Part shown: piece after piece, positions 1 through 6,687 of the stretch
Layout: each line of letters starts with the position of its first letter
Position numbering within the stretch: position 1 is the stretch's first letter
NCBI RefSeq assembly: GCF_030382115.1
Contig: NZ_JAUDRJ010000003.1
Location: 3,513,562 to 3,525,302 of the forward strand
DNA length: 11,741 nucleotides
Direction of reading: 5' to 3'
DNA from: Nostoc sp. GT001
Lineage (GTDB): Bacteria; Cyanobacteriota; Cyanobacteriia; Cyanobacteriales; Nostocaceae
Program-made: the position numbers and the translations under genes
Notes under the pieces: generated by a model
The model's input: only the letters and a program-made list of their open reading frames with translations
Told to the model about the DNA's origin: nothing
Database searches by the model: none

Positions 1-84
1 CTATTGAGGTTATATATTCAAGCTAGCACTTTGTATTTTCTAATGCATGTTCCCTTGACTTTCCTTTAAAATCCTTTGCAAAGC

Positions 85-113
85 TTGACAATTGTTGATT
101 CTAATCCTGTAAC
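85..113 (+). promoter_or_regulatory. lipB: Candidate sigma-70-type promoter of lipB
   Basis: A perfect -35 hexamer TTGACA (85-90) is followed after exactly 17 bases by TGTAAC (108-113), which matches four of six positions of TATAAT. Transcription would start near 119-121, giving a short leader before the lipB start at 141 or 153. The call rests on spacing and sequence only. In an AT-rich spacer a partial -10 match can arise by chance. Confidence 0.45.
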
Positions 114-140
114 TCGAAATATATTTCGTTCTTTATACGG

Positions 141-896
141 TTGAATTTTGGCATGATCCATAGTAACGAACCACAAAAAAACATTTGTTTGCTGTATAAT
201 CAAGGGTTAATGCCTTACTTGGAAGCTCATGGATGGCAGCGATCGCTTCTGACTGAGCGCATTCATGACCCAAGTCTCGATGACATATTAATTTTGCTAG
301 AACATCCACCTGTCTACACTTTGGGACAAGGAAGCAACTTAGACTTTCTCAAATTTGATATTGACCCTTTGGCAACTCTTGGAGACGCTACGCGTAGCTT
401 GCTTCCCCGCAGGGTAAACAGTCAGTATGATGTACATCGAGTTGAACGAGGCGGCGAGGTTACTTACCATTGTCCCGGTCAACTGGTAGGCTATCCAATT
501 TTAAATCTGCAACGTTATCGTAAAGACCTCCATTGGTACTTACGGCAACTCGAAGAAGTAATAATTCGTGTATTGGCAGTTTATGGGTTGCAAGGAGAAA
601 GAATTCCGGCTTTTACTGGCGTTTGGTTGCAAGGGCGAAAAGTTGCAGCAATTGGTATTAAAGTCAGCCGTTGGATTACTATGCACGGCTTTGCATTAAA
701 TGTTTGTCCAGATATGACAGGCTTTGAGCGTATTGTACCCTGCGGTATTTCTGACAAACCTGTAGGCAGTTTAGCCGAATGGATTCCAGGTATCACCTGC
801 CAAGAAGTCCGTTTTTACATAGCAGAATCTTTTGCGGAAGTCTTTGGTATGGAATTAGTAGAATCTCAGCCTCAAGGATTTTTCCGGTCTGAGTAA
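141..896 (+). CDS. lipB: Octanoyl-[acyl carrier protein]-protein N-octanoyltransferase LipB
   Basis: LipB moves the octanoyl group from acyl carrier protein to a lysine of lipoate-dependent enzymes (such as the pyruvate dehydrogenase E2 subunit and glycine cleavage H protein) in the cytoplasm, the first step of lipoate assembly. The family core is clear: [18 protein letters not shown] (residues 103-120), IGIKVSRW with the conserved lysine at 174, and IVPCGI with the acyl-carrying cysteine at 201. The usual motif reads HGPGQ, and the HCPGQ form here is, as I recall, common in cyanobacteria. The start shown is TTG at 141. ATG at 153 (residue 5) is an equally good start, and neither has a clear Shine-Dalgarno sequence. 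Residues of roughly 75-93 form an extra stretch between FDID and QYDVHR, encoded by a small dispersed repeat (381-413) that keeps the frame open. All catalytic residues remain, so the protein is probably active. Confidence 0.95.
   Translation: MNFGMIHSNEPQKNICLLYNQGLMPYLEAHGWQRSLLTERIHDPSLDDILILLEHPPVYTLGQGSNLDFLKFDIDPLATLGDATRSLLPRRVNSQYDVHRVERGGEVTYHCPGQLVGYPILNLQRYRKDLHWYLRQLEEVIIRVLAVYGLQGERIPAFTGVWLQGRKVAAIGIKVSRWITMHGFALNVCPDMTGFERIVPCGISDKPVGSLAEWIPGITCQEVRFYIAESFAEVFGMELVESQPQGFFRSE
381..413 (+). repeat. Small dispersed repeat inserted in frame in lipB
   Basis: The segment holds the 12-base perfect palindrome GCTACGCGTAGC (387-398), followed by a CTTGCTTCCCCGCAGGG tail. This is a style of dispersed repeat found many times in Nostoc-type genomes. 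It lies inside lipB and encodes residues around [11 protein letters not shown], which interrupt an otherwise well-conserved stretch. The exact borders of the inserted unit cannot be fixed without a relative lacking it. Confidence 0.75.
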
Positions 897-1155
897 ATTC
901 AGCTTGTAATATGTAGTAAATACTATAGCAGTCCTATTTAAATTGTGAGACACTTATGAGAGTAGTCCATATTTAATAGTATCAAAATAACTATTTAATA
1001 CCCATTTGAAAAAAGAATGTGATAGATACAAACCTGAGAAGCCAGATTAAATCAGACTTTTTGAATTTGGAATTGGTATAACTGCGGTTTTCAAAGCTAT
1101 AATCTGATTATTTCTAAATTTTTATACTAACTTTTTACGGCTGTCAAGCACAACT

Positions 1156-1362
1156 TTGCGCGTGAATTACTCAAATAATCTCCAGGTATATGCCCCATCG
1201 ATAACATCTCTCAGAGAACGTGATTGGACAGCTTTGATAGAACTATTTGATAGAGACGACGGTGATGAAATTGAAGCCGACATCAGCGGTAGTTTATTTT
1301 GGCTAATACCTGAACCTTGTTGGGAAGACGATCCCTTTGATTTTTTGCGCGAGTACCTTTAA
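1156..1362 (+). CDS. Small acidic conserved-looking hypothetical protein
   Basis: This is a 68-residue open frame with a strongly acidic composition (the stretch FDRDDGDEIEAD, then EDDPFD near the C-terminus) and no membrane segment or signal peptide. I do not recognise a functional family. It resembles small uncharacterised proteins of filamentous cyanobacteria, but that is from memory. The listed start is TTG at 1156. GTG at 1162 (residue 3) is a plausible alternative, and neither has a clear ribosome binding site. It stands alone: lipB ends 259 bases upstream, and the next gene is convergent and separated by heptamer repeats. The even composition and sensible codon use favour a real gene, but the weak start lowers certainty. 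Confidence 0.6.
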   Translation: MRVNYSNNLQVYAPSITSLRERDWTALIELFDRDDGDEIEADISGSLFWLIPEPCWEDDPFDFLREYL

Positions 1363-1370
1363 AGAGTGCT

Positions 1371-1402
1371 GAGTAATGAGTAATGAGTAATGAGTAATGA
1401 GT
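1371..1402 (+). repeat. Heptamer tandem repeat (GAGTAAT)4 plus partial unit
   Basis: Four perfect copies of GAGTAAT (1371-1398) are followed by a partial unit, beginning nine bases after the stop codon of the small acidic gene. This is the short tandemly repeated repetitive (STRR) class known from heterocystous cyanobacteria. Its unit is nearly the complement of the array at 1424-1470, so the two can pair imperfectly. Confidence 0.9.
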
Positions 1403-1423
1403 TCAAAAGAAGCCTTTAATTTG

Positions 1424-1470
1424 TAACTCCTAACTCCTAACTCCTAACTCCTAACTCCTAACTCCTAACT
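1424..1470 (+). repeat. Heptamer tandem repeat (TAACTCC)6 plus partial unit
   Basis: Six perfect copies of TAACTCC (1424-1465) are followed by a partial TAACT. The array overlaps the stop codon of the minus-strand ABC ATPase gene (TAG, complement of 1469-1471). Read on the minus strand the unit is GGAGTTA, similar to the GAGTAAT unit of the facing array. The pair could fold into an imperfect hairpin between two convergent genes and may help end transcription from both sides. That role is an inference. Confidence 0.9.
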
Positions 1471-2225
1471 ATCTAACGTTGAGGCGACTTAGGAAAATAC
1501 GTAGGCGATCGCTTTGGGGATTGGTCAACACTTCATAGGCTGGGCCTTGTTCTGTCACAATACCTTTATCTAAAAATATCACCTGATGGGCTACTTCTTT
1601 GGCAAACTGCATTTCATGGGTGACAACCACCATTGTCATCCCTTCTGTGGCTAATTGTTGCATCACTTGCAGAACTTCGCCAACGAGTTCGGGATCTAGG
1701 GCGCTGGTGGGTTCGTCAAATAGCATGATTTGGGGATTCATACATAAACTACGAGCGATCGCTACTCGTTGCTTTTGTCCGCCAGAAAGTTGTTCGGGAT
1801 AAGCAGAGGCTTTGTCAGATAAGCCAACTTTTTCTAAATATAATCTCGCTATTTGGGCGCTTTCTTTCGGTGTTTTACCTAAGACTTTACGCGGTGCAAG
1901 TGTCATATTTTCTAAGACGCTGAGATGGGGAAACAAGTTGAACTGTTGAAAAACCATGCCTACTTGTGTTCGTAGTTGCCGCAGTTGGCTATAGTTGACA
2001 GTGGGTCGGGATAAGTTAATTCCGTTGATGATTAAACGCCCTTTGTCAATGGTTTCTAACCGATTAAAGCAGCGTAGTAGGGTACTTTTACCGCAGCCGG
2101 AGGAACCGATAACTGCAACGACTTCTCCCCGATTGATTTCGCTCGGTGATTCCTTTGAGGACTTTGAGGGAACCAAAGTTTTTTTCGATATTGTCAAAAA
2201 TAATCGCAGGGATGGTATTGTTCAT
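1469..2225 (-). CDS. Amino-acid ABC transporter ATP-binding protein (GlnQ/BgtA type), frameshifted near the 5' end
   Basis: This is the cytoplasmic ATPase that would power the importer encoded by the divergent gene at 2314. In the reconstructed 251-residue protein I see Walker A GSSGCGKST (40-48), the Q-loop VFQQFNLFP (near 93), signature LSGGQ (146-150), Walker B IMLFDE (166-171), D-loop SALD and the H-loop histidine (near 203). The uninterrupted frame runs only to a TTG at 2197, and its first 19 residues look unlike the family. In another frame an ATG at 2225 gives MNNTIPAIIFDNIEKNFGSL, a standard opening for this family. Dropping one base near 2144 joins the two as KGITSEINRGEVV. The span of 757 bases is 252 codons plus one base. 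It is either a real frameshift that disables the gene or a sequence error. The stop codon lies in a heptamer repeat. Confidence 0.85.
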
Positions 2226-2270
2226 TACTTGTATCAAGCTGCTCTACAGTTGATTGTAAAGTTTTTAACG

Positions 2271-2300
2271 AACCGCAGAGGCGCAGAGAGCGCAGAGGGG
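2271..2300 (+). repeat. CGCAGAG-type dispersed repeat in the divergent spacer
   Basis: Three copies of CGCAGAG (starting at 2274, 2282 and 2291) occur in a purine-rich run that ends just before the start codon at 2314. This repeat type (AACCGCAGAGGCGCAGAG) is scattered through many cyanobacterial genomes. Its G-rich end (2297-2306, GGGGGAGAGA) is the only ribosome-binding-like sequence in front of the downstream gene. Confidence 0.75.
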
Positions 2301-2313
2301 GAGAGAAAATAAT

Positions 2314-3804
2314 ATGGTTAAATTTGGTTTTAGGCGTTGGTGTGTGGTTGTAGGTTTGATCTGTTTGTTACTGGTTGGCTGTGCTGTGAACTCTAGCGCG
2401 GGGAAAACTTTGCGGGTTGCTACAGAACCGGCATTTCCACCTTTTGAATTTCAAGGAAAAGGTGGCGAGTTGCAGGGATTTTCCATTGATTTGATGAATG
2501 CGATTGCTTCTTCTGCTAACTTTAAAGTTGATTTTCAAAGTCTGCCTTTTGATGGCATTATCCCAGCTTTACAAGCCAAAACGGTAGATGCGGCCATTAG
2601 TTCGATTACGATTACTGAAGAGAGGGCGAAAACGATTTCTTTTTCCCGTCCTTATTTTAAGGCTGGGTTAGCGATCGCAATTCGTGCAGACAATCAAGAT
2701 ATTACTGGTTTTGACAGTCTCAAAAGTAAAAAAATTGCAGTACAAATTGGTACAACCGGGGCTGCAAAAGCTAAGAGTATTCCTGGGGTACAAATTCGCA
2801 GTTTTGATTCTGCACCCATAGCCCTGCAAGAATTACTCAACGGTAATGTGGATGCAGTGATTAACGATGCACCTGTGACTTTATATGCAATTAATACAGG
2901 CAATCTTCAGGGAATTAAAGTTGTACAACAATTGCTGACGGAGGAGTTTTATGGAATTGCTACAGCTAAAAACTCGCCGAATTTGACATTAATAAATGAT
3001 GGCTTGGATAGGGTGCTGAAAAATGGCACTTATACCCAAATTTACCAGAAATGGTTTAAAGTTGAACCACCATCACTACCAGCTAAATCACTATTTGAGA
3101 ATCAAACTAACACTGGCGCACCTAAAATATTAACTTCAATTAGCGTGGTTTTACAGGCTTTTCCAAGTCTATTGCAGGGTGCATTGATCACGTTGCAATT
3201 GACGATACTTTCGGTAGTATTTGGTTTAATTGGCGGTTCCTTAATTGGTATTGTTCGCCTTTCTCATATTGCACCTGTGCGTTGCTTGGCGAGGGCGTAT
3301 GTAGATTTTTTTCGAGGAACGCCTTTGTTGGTACAAATTTTTATGATTTACTTTGGTTTCCCAGCAATTTTACAAGAACTTGGTTTGACATTTTCTTTTG
3401 ATCGTCTAACTGCTGGGGTAATTGCCTTGAGTTTGAATAGTGCTGCATACATTGCCGAAGTTGTTCGTGCTGGAATTCAATCAATTGAACCAGGACAAGC
3501 AGAAGCAGCAAAATCATTAGGTTTAAGTTCTGTGCAAACTATGAGTTATGTAATTTTTCCCCAAGCTTTCCGGCGGATGATTCCACCTTTGGGGAATGAG
3601 TTTATCAGTTTGTTGAAAGATACTAGCTTAGTTTCTGTGATTGGGTTTGAAGAATTACTACGTAAAGGACAGCTAATTGTTGCTGATAACTATCGCGCTT
3701 TTGAAATTTACGCAGGTGTAGCAGTGGTTTATTTGTGTTTGACGCTACTTTCTTCCCAAGCATTTAGCCGATTAGAAGCTTGGATGAATCCCATCAAGCC
3801 CTAA
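2314..3804 (+). CDS. Fused substrate-binding lipoprotein and permease of a polar/basic amino-acid ABC transporter (BgtB/GlnP-like)
   Basis: A single 496-residue protein combines two transporter parts. Residues 1-23 are a lipoprotein signal ending in the lipobox LVGC (Cys23). Residues of about 32-250 form a family 3 periplasmic binding domain, with RVATEPAFPPFEF, GFSIDLMNAIA, and SSITITEERAKTISFSRPYF holding the ligand-carboxylate arginine. Residues of about 275-490 form a HisM/GlnP-type permease with several membrane helices, including FFRGTPLLVQIF and the cytoplasmic EAA loop (EAAKSLGLSSVQTMSYVIFP, 397-416) that contacts the ATPase. This domain order matches cyanobacterial BgtB, which takes up basic amino acids and glutamine, but the true substrate cannot be read from sequence. 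The ATPase gene is divergent, 88 bases away. The ATG at 2314 follows a G-rich stretch at 2297-2306. No damage is visible. Confidence 0.93.
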   Translation: MVKFGFRRWCVVVGLICLLLVGCAVNSSAGKTLRVATEPAFPPFEFQGKGGELQGFSIDLMNAIASSANFKVDFQSLPFDGIIPALQAKTVDAAISSITITEERAKTISFSRPYFKAGLAIAIRADNQDITGFDSLKSKKIAVQIGTTGAAKAKSIPGVQIRSFDSAPIALQELLNGNVDAVINDAPVTLYAINTGNLQGIKVVQQLLTEEFYGIATAKNSPNLTLINDGLDRVLKNGTYTQIYQKWFKVEPPSLPAKSLFENQTNTGAPKILTSISVVLQAFPSLLQGALITLQLTILSVVFGLIGGSLIGIVRLSHIAPVRCLARAYVDFFRGTPLLVQIFMIYFGFPAILQELGLTFSFDRLTAGVIALSLNSAAYIAEVVRAGIQSIEPGQAEAAKSLGLSSVQTMSYVIFPQAFRRMIPPLGNEFISLLKDTSLVSVIGFEELLRKGQLIVADNYRAFEIYAGVAVVYLCLTLLSSQAFSRLEAWMNPIKP

Positions 3805-3970
3805 GAGACTTTCAAAAATAATTTATCAAAATCTAGAGAATGATAATAAATATATTTAATAAAATTACAAGGATTGTATTATACCTTTATTATAGCAATT
3901 AGAAGTTATTGTTTAATTTTAATTAATATTTCGTAGCGAATCCAATAAAAAAGTTATGTAATATCAATCA

Positions 3971-3988
3971 GATAACACTATTGTTATC
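3971..3988. promoter_or_regulatory. Inverted repeat GATAACA-N4-TGTTATC, candidate operator
   Basis: Two perfect 7-base arms flank a CTAT centre, about 230 bases before the SulP start codon. The symmetry and AT-rich setting fit a dimeric regulator site. Inorganic carbon transporters in cyanobacteria are often controlled by LysR-type proteins (CmpR, NdhR), but the arms here are 12 bases apart at the T...A pair rather than the classic 11. No regulator can be named. Confidence 0.35.
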
Positions 3989-4204
3989 ATGGACTTGTAA
4001 TCATTAAGAAATGTGAATAGTAACTATAACCGTAAGTCAATTTAACTTAATGATTTCGTGCTTGCTATTTGAGGGCTGATTATGTCAGTACGGCAACGTT
4101 GTAATTAGAACTCAATAAATAGGTTTGAACTATTCAATGCAAGTCTAGTTTCGGCTGCATTGTAACAGTTCACCTTGCCAGCCAAAAATTAAAAACTTTT
4201 CATT

Positions 4205-4211
4205 AGAGGAG
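4205..4211 (+). promoter_or_regulatory. Shine-Dalgarno sequence deciding the SulP start at 4218
   Basis: AGAGGAG lies six bases before ATG at 4218. It is the best ribosome binding site in the window. It argues that translation of the SulP gene originally began at 4218, although the frame that starts there is closed after about 43 codons by the frame change described for that gene. Confidence 0.7.
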
Positions 4212-4217
4212 AAGCAA

Positions 4218-5743
4218 ATGAGAAATTTGAAAGCAATCATAGACAAATCCTCATTGACTAGTGAAGTACCTGAGCATCATTTGTGGTGTTTCTTGTCGCC
4301 CTTCCTCTTTGTATGGGTATTGCGATCGCTTCGGGACTTCCGCCATCTCGCGGCTTAGTTACAGGAATAGTAGGCGGAATTCTTGTTGGTGCTGTTTCCG
4401 GTTCACCAATGCTTGTCAGTGACCCTGCTGCTGGGCTGGCTGTGATTGTTGCAGAAATAGTTAAAGAATATGGCATTGAAATGGTTGGGCCAATTCTACT
4501 GCTAGCGGGTTTAATCCAATTACTCGCAGGTATATTTAAACTTGGCCAGTTGTTTCGCGCTATGTCACCAGCTGTCATCTATGGAATGCTTGCAGGTATT
4601 GGGATATTAATCTTCGCTTCCCAATTTCATGTCATGCTAGACGACCAACCGCGGATACACGGCATTGAGAATTTAATTTCTATTCCCAACACCATTTACA
4701 AAGCTTTCTTCCCTATTGATGGTAGCGTTCATCACCTTGCAGCACTCATAGGTGTAATAACTATTATCATTCTTCTGCTGTGGGAAAAATTTAAACCCAA
4801 TAGTTTAAAGTTGATACCTGGCGCGCTTGTCGGCGTTGTCATTGCCACCTTCATCGCTACAGTGTATAGATTACCGATTCAGTATGTTGATGTGCCTGGA
4901 AATCTAGCACAAGCAATTCAATTACCAACACTTGCCAGCTTACCACGCCTAATTCAGGCACCAGTTTTGCTAGATGCGATCGCGATCGCATTTATTGCTA
5001 GTACAGAAAGTTTACTTTCAGCCGTAGCAGTAGATCGATTGCATACCGGGACAAGAACCGATTTCGATCGCGAATTAACAGCCCAAGGAATTGGCAATGT
5101 TATATGTGGGTTCTTGGGTGCTTTGCCGATGACAGGAGTGATAGCCCGCAGTTCTGTAAACGTAGAAGCTGGTGCTAAAACTAGATTATCAACGATGCTT
5201 CACGGTTTATGGCTGTTAATTTTAGTAATTGCAGCCCCAACCTTACTCAAAATAATTCCCATTTCTAGTCTGGCAGCAATTCTAGTTGTTACTGGTTACA
5301 AACTAATCGAAGTAGAACATATTCGCCAGTTAAAGAAGTATGGACGTTTTCCTCTGGTAATATTTGCTGCTACTTTAATCGGGATTGTTGTTACTGACCT
5401 CATCACAGGTGTTTTAATTGGTATTCTGTTGACAGGAGTTTTACTAATTCACAAAATGTCTGTGCTAAATATCCAAATGATTAAGCACGAAAATAATCAG
5501 CGAATAGACATTCATTTACAAGGCGCGGCAACATTTGTGAGGCTACCAAAATTAGCGAACATTTTAGAACTGGTGCCTCCAGGAAGTGAATTACATGTTT
5601 ATATGCAAGACTTGGCTTATATCGATCACTCTTGTCTAGACTTACTTTCGGTGTGGGCAAAACAACAGCAACAAATGGGAAGCACCTTAACTATGCAATG
5701 GGATCGTCTGATAGATCGTAATCGCAACCCATTTACTCTGTAA
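4218..5743 (+). CDS. SulP-family anion transporter (bicarbonate/sulfate type) with STAS domain, frameshifted near the 5' end
   Basis: This is an inner-membrane anion transporter of the SulP (SLC26-like) family. The long open frame runs from GTG at 4283 and shows the first-helix motif ALPLCMGIAIASGLPP, many hydrophobic segments to about residue 390, TESLLSAVAVDRL (241-253 of that frame) and GALPMTGVIARSSVN (279-293). It ends in a STAS domain (about 400-480, with YIDHSCLDLL). It lacks the protein's first part. ATG at 4218 with a strong ribosome binding site starts MRNLKAIIDKSSLTSEVP in another frame. Removing two bases (or adding one) within 4263-4274 joins it to ASFVVFLVALPL, giving about 507 residues. 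The family's SGPAAG motif reads SDPAAG here (Asp47 of the 4283 frame), an unusual change near the anion site. Cyanobacterial relatives carry bicarbonate (BicA) or sulfate, and the substrate here is open. It may be a decaying gene, or intact if the shift is a base-call error. Confidence 0.85.
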
Positions 5744-5772
5744 CACTGAAGCTAGATTTTTTCTCACGGTAA

Positions 5773-5792
5773 GGTAGCACAGTTGTGCTACC
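5773..5792 (+). terminator. Hairpin after the SulP gene, possible terminator
   Basis: GGTAGCAC pairs perfectly with GTGCTACC around an AGTT loop, 29 bases after the SulP stop codon. The stem is GC-balanced and stable, but the following bases (GATTCGTATTTTATG) form only a poor T-tract. It could end transcription or protect the 3' end of the message. Confidence 0.45.
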
Positions 5793-5881
5793 GATTCGTA
5801 TTTTATGTAATCAGCCAGGGGTTAAGATAGGTTTTATATAGGGAATTTGGATTGAGTTGTGGCCGAATCAACCAAAAAAAT

Positions 5882-5992
5882 ATGACAATTCTCAACGCTC
5901 GTAATTTATCCTTAGAAGAAATTCAACGTCTGTTTGGCTTTCAAGAACAGTACAGTGACTTATTAAAAGCATTGATGATTAAGACAACATAA
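5882..5992 (+). pseudogene. 36-codon remnant resembling the N-terminus of a larger cyanobacterial protein
   Basis: The frame begins MTILNARNLSLEEIQRLFGF and stops after 36 residues. From memory, this opening is shared by the N-termini of much longer cyanobacterial proteins annotated as hypothetical or restriction-type (R subunit-like), where a similar MTILNARNLSLEEVHRLL start is followed by a conserved core. Nothing of that core follows here, so I read it as the stub of a gene whose body was deleted. It lies 18 bases before the Uma2 gene, suggesting that the deletion placed them side by side. A short functional peptide is the alternative. Confidence 0.5.
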
Positions 5993-6010
5993 AAGCCAAG
6001 GTAAAAATTT

Positions 6011-6634
6011 ATGACTCAAGCCATACCCAAACTAGTAAGCTTTGAAGATTTTGCAGCTTGGCGTCCTCAAGGCGGAAGATACGAATTACATGATGGTGTG
6101 ATTGTTGAAATGCCCCAACCAACTGGTGAACATGAAGATGTTGTTGGTTTTATCGCTAGAAAACTAACAGTAGAATTTGACCGATTAAATTTACCTTATA
6201 CAATTCCTAAAACTGCGCTGATAAAGCCTTCTAATTCGTTATCTGCCTATTCTCCAGATGTATTGATATTAAATCGTCTTAATTTAGTGAATGAGCCGTT
6301 ATGGAAAAAAGAATCAACTGTATCATATCCGGCATCAATTCCCTTAGTCGTTGAGGTAGTTAGTACCAATTGGGATGATGACTATTACACAAAACAAGGT
6401 AAGTATGAGGGTATTGGAATTCCTGAATATTGGGTTGTAGATTATCTCGGTTTAGGTGCTAAAAAGTTTACTGGCAATCCTAAGCAGCCTACTATGTCTA
6501 TTTATCAATTAATCGATGGTGAATACCAAGTTACTCAATTTAGAGGTAAGGAACGCATCATCTCGCCTACTTTCCCAGAATTGAATTTAACCGCCGAACA
6601 GATTTTTCAAGCTGGAGGTTTGCCAAGTAGTTAA
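6011..6634 (+). CDS. Uma2-family protein (DUF820), putative PD-(D/E)XK nuclease
   Basis: This 207-residue protein belongs to the Uma2/DUF820 family, which is greatly expanded in cyanobacteria and has a restriction-endonuclease-like fold. Its biological role is not established. The opening TQAIPKLVSFEDFAAW and the GGRYELHDGVIVEM element are typical. The likely catalytic residues are the Asp in SPDVLIL (81-87), the Glu in VVEVVS (113-118) and Lys128 or Lys131 after WDDDYYTKQGKYEG. EYWVVDY (139-145) follows. The length is normal and no residue seems missing. The ATG at 6011 has AAGG about nine bases upstream. It may share a transcript with the 36-codon remnant before it. The next gene is convergent, 41 bases beyond its stop. 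Confidence 0.9.
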   Translation: MTQAIPKLVSFEDFAAWRPQGGRYELHDGVIVEMPQPTGEHEDVVGFIARKLTVEFDRLNLPYTIPKTALIKPSNSLSAYSPDVLILNRLNLVNEPLWKKESTVSYPASIPLVVEVVSTNWDDDYYTKQGKYEGIGIPEYWVVDYLGLGAKKFTGNPKQPTMSIYQLIDGEYQVTQFRGKERIISPTFPELNLTAEQIFQAGGLPSS

Positions 6635-6666
6635 AATTATCGAGAGAGCTTTTTTACAACTTGTCT

Positions 6667-6687
6667 AATTACGAATTATGAATTACT
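6667..6687 (-). repeat. Heptamer repeat (AATTACG-type, three units) at the 3' end of the glycerate kinase gene
   Basis: Three successive heptamers read AATTACG, AATTATG and AATTACT (6667-6687). They straddle the end of the minus-strand glycerate kinase gene, whose TAA stop is the complement of 6676-6678, so the stop and the last two codons lie inside the repeat. The units differ by one or two bases, as expected of an older STRR array. Confidence 0.6.

Larger units (their letters stand above)
3805..4217 (+). other. AT-rich gene-free leader upstream of the SulP gene
   Basis: No convincing gene lies in these 413 bases. They contain an 18-base symmetrical site (3971-3988), a weaker one (TAAGT-N7-ACTTA, 4033-4049) and, at the end, a good ribosome binding site for the SulP gene. 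The long leader with two symmetrical sites suggests regulated transcription of the transporter. I saw no GTA-N8-TAC NtcA site. Confidence 0.6.

Noticed and set aside
581..796. Open frame on the minus strand inside lipB
   Set aside because: It lies fully within a well-recognised gene, has no family-like features and is a shadow of the lipB codons.
1371..1470. CRISPR-like array
   Set aside because: The units are seven bases with no spacers, which makes them tandem STRR arrays, not CRISPR.
1995..2312. Plus-strand open frame overlapping the ABC ATPase 5' end and the divergent spacer
   Set aside because: Most of it is antisense to the ATPase and its end is translated from the CGCAGAG repeat, so it has no protein-like character.
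2226..2313. NtcA site (GTA-N8-TAC) in the divergent transporter spacer
   Set aside because: A GTA at 2231 and a downstream TAC are present, but 11 rather than 8 bases separate them, so the spacing does not fit.
4258..4578. Minus-strand open frame opposite the start of the SulP gene
   Set aside because: It is rich in Pro, Thr, Ile and Ala because it mirrors membrane-helix codons. No ribosome binding site or family feature was seen.
5882..6634. Toxin-antitoxin pair formed by the 36-codon frame and the Uma2 gene
   Set aside because: The small frame resembles a gene stub rather than an antitoxin, and Uma2 proteins are not an established toxin family.
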